Shown: positions 1 through 8,120 of the stretch, piece after piece
How the letters are laid out: each line of letters begins with the position of its first letter
How positions within the stretch are numbered: the first letter of the stretch is position 1
Assembly: GCA_002081555.1 (NCBI GenBank)
Contig: MZNV01000387.1
Location: 1 to 25,547, forward strand
Length of the DNA stretch: 25,547 bases
Direction: 5' to 3'
Source: Protostelium mycophagum
Taxonomy: Eukaryota; Evosea; Variosea; Protosteliida; Protosteliaceae
Made by a program: the position numbers and the translations under genes
The notes under the pieces: generated by a model
The model's database searches: none
What the model saw: the letters and a program-made list of their open reading frames with translations, nothing else
What the model was told of the DNA's origin: nothing

Positions 1-460
1 TGGTGCCACATTAGTTGGAGAAAGCTTATCTCATTCAGATCTCATCTCATTTCGAAGAACCCTACCGTTCGTGGTTGCATTATTCAAACGTTTTTGGTTT
101 TGTTGACCTCTCGTGGCCTGTGGAAACGGTTTTATGAGGTTTGAGACCGGAGTCCGCACAACGGTTCAACGCCCGAAATCAGTCCCGATGTCGACAGGAG
201 TCCCTTTATCGTGCGATGATGGATCACCGAGCCGGTGCTAAGAACGCGCAGAAAATATTGCTGTAACTGGCGAAATGAGTCGAAATCACCAGAGGAACTG
301 CCGGAAGGTTGTGTTTTTCAAGGAAGAGTGGATATCCCCGAGATCAAATACTCTGAGTACGACCCTTGATCATGCTGATTATTTTTGGAAACTCCATTTT
401 CTGACTGTAATTTAAACTCCGCTCAGAGGTTTCTGTGTTGCAACAGACTGATAGGTAATC
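1..460. other. No gene recognised at left edge
   Basis: Short open stretches exist on both strands but none shows a family motif, a plausible exon chain or a convincing start. It may be the flank or decayed body of the reverse-transcriptase-like remnant that follows, or the 5' side of the membrane-protein gene that ends at 2345. I see no RNA gene, tandem repeat or terminal repeat here. Confidence 0.4.
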
Positions 461-462
461 AT

Positions 463-693
463 TCAATACCGTGTTTTTGCTCCTGAAATGGTTCTGGATA
501 CCGAATTGTGGTAATCCCCAAAGAACCAACAATACCACTCTGGGGAAACAAAAATACAAACCAGTAAAGACATTGAAATTGGCCACGGGGTAATAAATGT
601 AAAGAATAGTGTTGGTGATATTATGTCTCCTTGGCAAACGCCTTGTGCCACTTCAATGTAATCAGAAGGTCTGACAGCTGTTTTCATGCACAT
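463..693 (-). mobile_element. Possible LINE reverse-transcriptase remnant
   Basis: A 76-residue open frame on the minus strand contains IEVAQGVCQGDIISPTLF. This fits the palm motif of non-LTR retrotransposon reverse transcriptases (roughly F.V..GVRQGD.LSP.LF). The frame has an in-frame stop just upstream, and I find no catalytic YADD/FADD box in the following sequence, nor endonuclease, zinc-knuckle or poly-A tail. It is therefore at most a short, dead fragment. The family is inferred from one motif only. The plus strand also has exon-like reading in this area (for example around 732-828), so part of it could instead belong to the neighbouring membrane-protein gene. Confidence 0.35.
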
Positions 694-919
694 TCATGTC
701 CTCAGTGTCATAATTAATTTACCCACTTTAGGAGCAAAACCATATTTGTGCAAAGTGTTCATTAGTGATTTTTCAGAAGGGCAACCCCACATTTTGGTTA
801 TCAGAGCACAGCAACACTACTTTAGATAGTTGGTATCTTCACACGACTTATGACCGAATAGGTGAATCGCAGTGCTGATATGATGATTTCTGAAGAATAA
901 TTTAGCCGAGATAAATCAG

Positions 920-2345
920 ACCAACGGTGCAGAACTCTGGAGTTTGGACATCAATCAGCTCAAATGGTTGCTGGGATACCACAGTGTACCTCAACCCCTT
1001 CAGTTTTTACTCCATGATCACCCTCCACAACTGGATCAATCAGACTGAAAACAGCAGGTGATTTTTTAATTGCAGTGTCTGTGTTTGTGATCATGGCAGA
1101 TCTGCTTGTGCTCTTTCTCAAATTAATTTGCATATTTGCTTTTGGAATTTCAAACCACAAAACCACTGATGGGTTTGCACCGATTGCAGTGCCTTAAGAG
1201 TGCACGTCTTTTTGTATTCTTTCACCTTTACAAATGATTTACTTCGAAACTGACCCACACAGCGTGCAGCTATTCAGCAAAACACTTGCAGAAATAAGTG
1301 TATTTGACGTCTATCTCCTCACCAACCCCGTGACGCACCAAAACAGAGGGGTCGGGTTTCATAAGAATGTGCATTTTTACATCTCCGAAGTGATGCGACT
1401 CGGCGATCACGATCTGACTCTCGATGATGGCAACGGTACTATCCACAACATCACTTTAGATCATGTTGTAGAGCAGTATTATCCCCCCTTGGTCTCTGTA
1501 CATATGTCGACACAGGGTCAAGATTTGCGCGGGAAAACGATGTACTATACCTTCTCAATAGACACAAACATTGTGACTCCAAAGTCCAGCACAAGCAAGG
1601 TACAACTACGAATTCTGCATCTACAACAAGCTCTAATTAATTAATTCATCAACAAAATAAATTTGTCTGAAAATACATATAATAATATTTATTAATTATC
1701 CTCATTAAAAAGGAATAATGACCTCACAAACGACATTTTTCAATGATATCTTTTGTGCACAATTGAATCTTGAAAGGTATACATCGGCATCATCATTGGT
1801 ATAGTGGTGGTTGTCATAGCAGCACTTGGCGTCACCGTGTTCTTTGTAGCGAGGCAACAGAAGAAGGCCAACAGAACGGTAAATATCCACGAGTTCTTTT
1901 GTGTTGTGTTGGAGCACTATGGGTCTGAGGCAAATACTTCACCCTCACACTACACGTGTGTTCCTGGTATTTTTTAGATGCAAACGTTTTGTGCACAATT
2001 GAATCTTGAAAGGTATACATCGGCATCATCATTGGTATAGTGGTGGTTGTCATAGCAGCACTTGGCATCACCGTATTCTTTGTAGCGAGGCAACAGAAGA
2101 AGGCCAACAGAACGGTAAATATCCACGAGATTTTTTGTGTTGTGTTGGAGCACTATGGGTCTGAGGCAAATACATCACCCTCACACTACACGTGTGTTCC
2201 TGGTATTTTTTAGATGCAAACGCAAAGATGCACAGAAGGGTGCAAAATGCGCATTTTCTTGAACGATAGACAGAGATTCGATGAGTATGGAGAGACAAAG
2301 CAGAGCACAAGAATGGTCCAGTTGGAAGTTGAAGACGATGAATAA
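920..2345 (+). CDS. Single-pass membrane protein with duplicated TM exon (5' end uncertain)
   Basis: Unrecognised type I membrane protein. Supported pieces: an exon 920-1057 (contains NGCWDTTVYLNPFSFYSM and an NQT glycosylation sequon, ending in a GT donor); an exon covering at least 1234-1599 (open from about 1200; N-glycosylation sites NGT and NIT); TM exon 1777-1878 or 2013-2114; last exon 2214-2345 ending VQLEVEDDE. The TM exon encodes a run of I/V/G/A residues (starting VYIGIIIGIVVVVIAALG) followed by RQQKKANR, a stop-transfer signal placing the acidic tail inside the cell. The two TM exons are in phase 0 and lie in a 236-bp tandem repeat, so using either or both keeps the frame. No signal peptide is visible, so the true 5' exons lie upstream and are unresolved, as is the join between 1057 and about 1200. 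An AATAAA overlaps the stop at 2341-2346. Confidence 0.55.
1751..2222 (+). repeat. 236-bp tandem duplication containing a TM exon
   Basis: Copies 1751-1986 and 1987-2222 differ at only a handful of bases (for example GGCGTCACCGTG versus GGCATCACCGTA). Each carries the last 26 bases of the upstream intron, the whole 102-base TM exon, the downstream intron and the first 9 bases of the last exon. Both copies keep AG and GT splice sites. The near identity points to a recent event. Confidence 0.9.
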
Positions 2346-2821
2346 ACAGAAGCTCTGCAGCTGAAAAGAAGAAAGTCTCGCAATCATCGATTTTGTCGGT
2401 AGTTTCAACTTGACACTTTATTTGCAGAGGTCGTTGAATTTCTCTGTGCTGCTGTTGGTGGCAACATATTAATACCATATCTACAACTCAAGCGGAAGAA
2501 GGAAAACTGATTTATCCGAGAACATCAACCATTAACTCCTTATATATCTTGCGAAACGGACCTTGCATTGAATTGCAGGATTAGCTGATGGTTGCAACCA
2601 GCCGTGTGTGACCAGATTTAACAGATTCCAGAGATCTCCATGGTAATCACCCAAAATGACATCCGTCCCACGCAATCGTCAACTTTTGCGAAGTTCCGTA
2701 CGCAGTTTTCATTTAATAAAAAGTTAACCACCCATTTTAAATTCTCCGAGCGGAACAATGTCTCTCCTCACAATCTCCTTCAGAGTCTTCTCATTATTAC
2801 AGAATCACAACAGAAGCAACC
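2346..2821. other. Intergenic, no gene recognised
   Basis: This follows the membrane-protein stop and precedes a tiny ORF. Open frames on either strand are short and lack family motifs. One CTACAAC element, the reverse complement of the recurrent GTTGTAG motif, occurs near 2482. Confidence 0.4.
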
Positions 2822-2998
2822 ATGCAACACAAAGCTCAAGACATCTCTCAACGTGCACTGCACAGAGCCACACCGATACACTTCTCAACAGACTTGACAA
2901 TAGAAGAGCGGATGTTTGTGCTTGCCCGCTGTGTATCAACAAAGACACAGCCCCCAACTGAGAGAAAACCAAAGAGAAAGTTACTGGGACTGTTTTGA
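2822..2998 (+). CDS. Possible 58-residue protein, unknown
   Basis: An ATG-started open frame of 58 codons begins MQHKAQDISQRALHRATPIH and ends in a basic KPKRKLLGLF. It is polar and charged, with no TM segment, no signal peptide and no family I recognise. A second short frame (3003-3062, MKKMRRVYSERQTKTIELE) follows in another phase, but I could not find an intron of realistic size to connect them. It could be a small gene, a terminal exon whose 5' part I missed, or chance. Confidence 0.25.
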   Translation: MQHKAQDISQRALHRATPIHFSTDLTIEERMFVLARCVSTKTQPPTERKPKRKLLGLF

Positions 2999-3062
2999 GA
3001 TCATGAAGAAGATGAGAAGAGTGTATAGCGAGAGGCAAACAAAGACAATTGAATTGGAATAA

Positions 3063-3648
3063 ATTCAACAATTTTGATTTTAATGGATGTTTCTGTCAGA
3101 ATTGCTGGTGGGCGTAATATGTAATTACCGTGCTGAATTTGTGAGACAACTTTGCATCTCGAGAACCTCAGCCACAAGCGTGAATCGAAATGTGTTGACG
3201 GGCTTAAGCGCGAGAGCGAGCTGGTTGCAGATGATATTTTAAAATTTGATCAGTGGTTGCTTTGGCGAGCACTCAACAGTCTTCTATGAAGAACAGCGTT
3301 ACATATTCCTCGTCATAATGGTTTCTAACCGTGACGCTCCCTTTTTCCATTACGCCGTAACCAAGTCAGGATTCGAACAAATATCAACAATTCATTTTTC
3401 AAAAATGAAATATTTCTGTACCTTCATGAGAAGATGTCTGTTGCGTCCAGACAAAGCAGATCGAAGAATTGTACCCCATCTACAACGCTCCTTTTTTCGG
3501 GTCTTTTTGCAAAAATTCCCGCGAAAGGTCCTCTTTTGCGAAGACATTTTTTTCACCTTTGTGCGAGTTGTGTTTGTTGCTGGAATGTCATTATTCAACA
3601 AGGGACACAAAATTCGTCCCTCACGCTCCCCTGTATCATCAATTCACA
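3063..3648. other. Intergenic, one long unassigned open frame
   Basis: An open frame of about 139 codons runs on the plus strand from 3246 to 3665, but it overlaps the start of the coiled-coil gene in another frame. It is opposed by comparable frames on the minus strand and shows no domain. I read it as non-coding or decayed sequence upstream of the next gene. The sequence GGATTCGAAC near 3370 is not a tRNA arm, because the flanks do not pair. Confidence 0.4.
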
Positions 3649-4783
3649 ATGACTTTTGGATCTGAAGCAAAGACAAGACAGACAGATGACACATCTGTGA
3701 TAAGGGAAGGCATATTCAGAGAGGTACCACCACCATCAAAGAAACTCAGTCTGATGCTTATGGCACAAGGAGGAGTGCTGACCATGCAACCTGTGACTCA
3801 ACATTACAGAGGTATTAAAATAATAAGCTCCATCTTAAAATCAAAGATAGTGTGGAAAAATGGAACCATCTCTTGATTTCAGTCATTTTATGCTGCGAAA
3901 CTGAAAAGATGAAGGATACTCGATGATTCCACAAAATGGAGGAGTGAATGAGTATGATTTGGAAGCGGATTTGAGAGCACAAATCGATCAGCTGCAAAGA
4001 GAAAAAGAACAGGTGATCCTCATCTATTTCACATTGAATCACCTGATCGTCGCGCAGATGCAACATGATTACAAAATGGACCTCGAAAATGTCAGACAAA
4101 CGCTCGCAACAACTTTGGAGGAAAACAAAATGTACATGGAAAAACTATCACAAACAGAAAGATTGTGGGACGGAGAGAGGGCTAAGATATTAGAAGAAAG
4201 AGGAAGCATGACGCTCATCGCCACAAAACAGTTGACATTCATCGAGAAATTGAATGATGAAATTGGTAAGTCAATGTTTCGTGGAATATTTTCTGAATCA
4301 CGAAGAAAGTCTGGAAAGAAAAGTCGCAGAACTTTCACTTCACATCTTGGTCAAATCAGAGGAAAATCAACAGTTAAACCTGCGTATAAAGAAGGTGTCA
4401 TCCCTTCCAATAATATCCTTACCTCCCTCCTCACCCCCCACCTCCCCCCTCCTAGGACCCTCACACCCGGAGACCCAAAACTTCAACGATCTACACCTGG
4501 AAATAAAAAAACAATTCGCCAAGCACATCGCATCAAAAAGCTCCAGGGACAAGAGGTGAGGTCACTATGCTCGAAATTTCTGAGAAAATTCAGGACCAAA
4601 GACATGAGAAAGATGTCGATGGAGTCAGCCGCAACAGAGTTGTGTCTGTTGAGACAAGAGATAAGATATCTCAAGGACCAATTGGATGAGACCAGATGTG
4701 ATTTAGAGTCGGCGCGGTCGAGGCTGAGGACGAGTCGCTTGGGAAGGGCAGATTTAAGCCCAAGAGCGGAGAGATGTGCATAA
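3649..4783 (+). CDS. Coiled-coil protein, six exons
   Basis: Exons 3649-3811, 3909-4012, 4058-4265, 4306-4394, 4473-4555 and 4594-4783 give 278 residues with consistent phases. Residues 1-70 are low-complexity and basic. From about residue 70 almost the whole chain is heptad-like and rich in E, K, L and Q (IDQLQREKEQ, IESLERKVAELSLHILVK, LLRQEIRYLKDQLDE), predicting long coiled coils; the tail is Ser/Arg-rich. I do not recognise a family: it resembles small ciliary or cytoskeletal coiled-coil proteins in build only. Introns 4013-4057 (45 nt) and 4395-4472 (78 nt) are multiples of three and free of in-frame stops, so retained forms would stay open; the second is strongly pyrimidine-rich. AATAAA lies at 4800-4805. 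Confidence 0.75.
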
Positions 4784-4799
4784 GGATCGACAAATTGTA

Positions 4800-4805
4800 A
4801 ATAAA
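4800..4805 (+). promoter_or_regulatory. Polyadenylation signal AATAAA
   Basis: The canonical hexamer lies 17 bases after the stop of the coiled-coil gene, matching the very short 3' ends of neighbouring genes. Confidence 0.5.
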
Positions 4806-5045
4806 GAGATTAGAATGAACTGAATCAAGTGAACGAGTATCACAGGTGTATCAGGCAGAAGAAGCTGAAACGGTCTCATTGAATAATGCAGGAAAATCAA
4901 TCCTGAAAGGGCTGACAAAGAAGTAAAGAAATGTTCATCATCTAAAATATGAGATAAAAACAGATAAATTATAATTGTGTGATATTTATAGTGTAGAGAT
5001 GGTGACTTACGTTGCGAGATGACGTCCCGATGATTCATATCATCA

Positions 5046-5551
5046 ATGGCAACACACGGAACGAAGTTTGCATTCGCACCGATCGTACTCGGCACTGCTG
5101 CATGTTTAGGAGTCTATACCTTCCAAGTGAGTGACAAGATGAAGTGTTGAAATCTGCTGATCTCTCGCAAGATGGTGGAGGTTGGAAGAGCCAGATACAA
5201 GCATGACGTCAAAGCACCCGCTACCACCGGACCAGAGGAATTCATGAGAATATACAGGGCTCATCAAAACACAGGTGGGTCGAACATGCTTTCTATCTGA
5301 TTTCCACAGGAGAGAACCTCATTGTTGCCCTTCCCAGCTTCTTCATGTTGTCTCTTTACACACAACCTATGTATGGTCTTTATGCTTCCACTGCTTGGGC
5401 CGTTTCTAGACTTTTTTATGGCTTGACATACAAGGATAATGCCAAGAAGAGAGGCCCTTTCTTCTTAGTGAGCCTTCTTTTACAAACAGGATCTCTTGTG
5501 GTAGGCTCTGTTGCTGCTGGCCGAATCTTAGCACAGCGCTATCTCAACTGA
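5046..5551 (+). CDS. MGST3: MGST3-like MAPEG membrane enzyme
   Basis: Exons 5046-5126, 5172-5274 and 5310-5551 encode 141 residues, close to the usual 140-155 of microsomal glutathione S-transferase 3. Family features: an N-terminal TM helix, then VGRARYKHDVKAPATTG, the glutathione-site-type segment FMRIYRAHQNTGEN, and three further hydrophobic helices (VALPSFFMLSLY..., STAWAVSRLFYGLTY, FLVSLLLQTGSLVVGSVAA). Known members conjugate glutathione or reduce lipid hydroperoxides in ER and outer mitochondrial membranes as trimers. The ATG at 5046 starts directly before the first helix. AATAAA at 5560-5565 is 9 bases after the stop, and the ceramide synthase begins only 62 bases downstream on the same strand. 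Which reaction dominates cannot be judged from sequence. Confidence 0.9.
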
Positions 5552-5559
5552 GGTGTCTT

Positions 5560-5565
5560 AATAAA
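5560..5565 (+). promoter_or_regulatory. Polyadenylation signal AATAAA
   Basis: Directly 3' of the MGST3-like stop codon and within 54 bases of the next start codon, so terminator and promoter must be interleaved here. Confidence 0.55.
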
Positions 5566-5613
5566 ACTGCACCATTAAAAAATGAAATTTCGCCTACCTT
5601 TCCGTTGTTTTAA

Positions 5614-7208
5614 ATGAACAGAAGCGTCCGATACACAGATCCCAGAAGCCAATTCGAAGGAAGACATGAGCAGCACGAGGTGAGTGAAGCCACATTGGCT
5701 CTAACTCATTTGAGAAAAGCTCTACACAAAATGGATCGCCTGCTGGTTTGAAGAAACGAACATCAACGACACAAAAATCTACACAACCCTCACCCAAGAT
5801 TCGTACTCTAAAGAAAAAAGGTGAAATTGTTCTTTTCATTTGCATCGATCGATGACATCCAACAGCCCCTACTTCCCTGTTAGGACGACTTCACGAAGCA
5901 ACAAGCTCAGGATGCAGCTTTCACGATGTACCTCTGCGACTAACAATTTTGATCGTCTTTTTGTACTTCATATTACCTTCAGGCAACGTCTTCTCGCCTC
6001 TCGTATGTCTATCTCACGAAGTTGGAACGGTAAGGATCCTCAATCTAACAATTCTAAATGTTGCAGAACGAGAAGGGACAGACAATATACGAGAAGGGTC
6101 TTTTGGATATTGCTTTCATCCTCTTCTATATGCTTGTGATTACTTGGGTCAGAGAACTTACTATGAAGAGATTTCTTCGTCGTATTGGAATCGCCGTTGG
6201 AATCACCCACGAGAACAAAGTACATAATCATCCTTTTTAACCTTGTCTGATTGTTTTAGATCCAACGTTTCGAAGAACAAGGTTACTCTTTCTTGTACTG
6301 GAGTATTTCTTCCATCTTCGGTCTAATCGTCATGTATAACGAGCCCACTTGGTACTTCAACACAAGAGGTTTCTGGGAAGGCTATCCACACTTGTATAAC
6401 ACTGCCTTATTCAAATCATACTACCTTCTACAACTTGCATTCTGGCTGCAGCAGGTAGGCCAACACATCACCACTAAATCACATTTGTGAATGATATAAG
6501 GTGGTGGTATTACTCCTTGGCTTAGAACTGGCCAGAAAAGACTTTGTAGAATTGATCTGCCATCATGTCGTCACAATCGCCTTGATCGTCCTCTCTTATT
6601 TGTTCAACTACACCCGTATTGGAAATGCCGTCTTCTTAACCATGGACACTTCAGATGTGTTCTTAGCTTTGGCAAAGCTCTTAAATTATGGACCAAAGAC
6701 CAAAAAAGCCTCGGAGCCCGCCTTCGTTTTTTTCATCGGTGTTTGGATCTTCACTCGTCATTACCAATTCTGGTGATTTTTCAGGATTTTCCCGCCAGAA
6801 TTTGAAATTTGAAATAATGACGGTTACAGTTTCCACATCATCAGATCGGTCATCAATGAGTACGAGACGATTCTGCCTTTAGGAATGGATTACGCTCGTG
6901 GCTGTTTTGTCAGCAATGGTGTCAAGTGGTTCTTTATGGCATTGTTGGTGCTGCTGGAGGCTCTGTGCATCTTCTGGCTCTTTTTAATTCTCAGAATCAT
7001 GTTTGTATTCTTGACACGTGGAGGCGACAACGCTTCTGATGACAGAGAAGAGGACGAAGACCAAGGAGAGGTGAGTCTTAGATATCTTTGTTCTGCATGC
7101 ACATGACGGTGTTGCCAGCGAGGATTGCTTTTGAATATCCAAACATATCTATTGTGGACGTGCAAAGCACAATGTCTGATCTTATTCACAAAAATACGAG
7201 CCCTCTGA
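5614..7208 (+). CDS. Ceramide synthase (LAG1/TLC family)
   Basis: Exons 5614-5679, 5715-5820, 5866-6029, 6067-6219, 6260-6454, 6501-6772, 6830-7070 and 7119-7208 give 428 residues. Known function: N-acylation of sphingoid bases with acyl-CoA in the ER membrane. A Ser/Lys-rich cytosolic N-terminus is followed by several TM helices. The TLC core begins near RFEEQGYSFLYW and includes ELARKDFVELICHHVVT (catalytic-type His-His about residues 249-250), SYLFNYTRIGNAVFL and a C-terminal acidic tail DDREEDEDQGE. In the Lag1 motif the usual HD..D reads MDTSD, so the motif histidine is replaced by Met (about residue 276) while both aspartates remain. If the last intron (7071-7118) is not spliced the protein ends at 7106 instead. 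AATAAA lies at 7222-7227. Confidence 0.9.
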
Positions 7209-7221
7209 GCAGTGACTGTAT

Positions 7222-7227
7222 AATAAA
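7222..7227 (+). promoter_or_regulatory. Polyadenylation signal AATAAA
   Basis: Lies 13 bases after the spliced ceramide synthase stop and about 115 bases after the alternative stop at 7106, so it fits either ending. Confidence 0.45.
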
Positions 7228-7478
7228 TCTATAGACATATTTGTTACGCTGCTGCAAACAAAAATAAATTTTTTAAAGACCATAGGTGGTGCCCGAGCTA
7301 AGAGAAGGTCAAACAGAAGGGAAAGAGGCATCGAAGGTAGTACCATGATACATGAAACGTCTCTAAACATCACAGTTACCCGGTGAAGGAGTAGACACGC
7401 ACGCAGATAAATACCATGCAGTCAACTGCTAATTATAAAGAGTACGTCACGAAATGTTGATTCACACATGTATTATTT

Positions 7479-7944
7479 TTACCATTTGATCGCCGGGTTC
7501 GCCTTGAAAGCGTTATAGAGTTCTCTGTTGTACCATGATAGTTCTGCTTCATTCTCTATGTTATGTTACTCACACCTCGAAATAATTATGATGAATACCT
7601 AGTCCTTTAGAGGTAAGAGTAGCTTCGTCATCATCCAAAATCCAGTCGTCATCGTGTTCGAGATTGATGATTAGATTTTGGGACTGAAAATTTCAACAAT
7701 CACAAAGACGAAATATCAATTTTCATACCTTCGCGCCGTGTGCTTTCGTGTAAATTTTGAGTGTGTCGAGTGTAAGAGCAGCGAAAGGCTTGAATGCCGC
7801 GGTCGTGGCGATCTTCTCTTTAATCAAAGCTTTTAATTGACCAACGGTCATGTTGAGATCCACATTGGATAAGATGAGATTCTTTACAGTGCGATATTCG
7901 AACGAACGAATGACTCTGATGGTAAGCACGGCTCCTTCTTCCAT
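7479..7944 (-). CDS. C2orf76: C2orf76/UPF0538 family protein
   Basis: On the minus strand, exons 7944-7729, 7683-7599 and 7555-7479 encode 125 residues, about the length of human C2orf76 (126). Matching blocks along the whole chain: TIRVIRSFEYRTVKNLIL near the start, DTLKIYTKAHGAK in the middle, then LIINLEHDDDWILDDD and the C-terminal NRELYNAFKANPAIKW. The family has a ubiquitin-like fold signature but no established biochemical function that I know of. It is conserved across eukaryotes, so the match also supports the splice model. Its ATG faces the nuclease-ATPase gene across 176 bases. Confidence 0.9.
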
Positions 7945-8120
7945 CCTTCCTCGTAATTAAATGAGATCGCGGAATCACTTCCTCTTCTGGTTGTAGAGAG
8001 AGGAAGGAAAGATCATACATGGACACGCCAGAGGCCTCATGATATCAACAGCGAGAGGTTTTGTCATTCAAAGCCGACAATCATCACTTATTCGCAGCCC
8101 TGTGACGTCGTGGTGTAGAT
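7945..8120. promoter_or_regulatory. Shared divergent promoter region
   Basis: This 176-base gap separates the ATG of the C2orf76 gene (minus) from the ATG of the nuclease-ATPase gene (plus), so both promoters must fit within it. No TATA box is evident. An in-frame TGA lies 15 bases before the plus-strand ATG, supporting that start. Confidence 0.5.

Noticed and set aside
960-1166. 68-codon minus-strand frame as part of a retrotransposon
   Set aside because: No reverse-transcriptase or endonuclease motif; the plus strand of the same stretch reads as a credible exon ending in a GT donor.
3355-3385. GGATTCGAAC, resembling a tRNA T-arm on the minus strand
   Set aside because: Flanking bases do not form the T stem, and no acceptor, D or anticodon arms can be placed.
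3246-3665. 139-codon open frame on the plus strand
   Set aside because: It overlaps the start of a better-supported gene, has equally long opposing frames and no domain or codon pattern.
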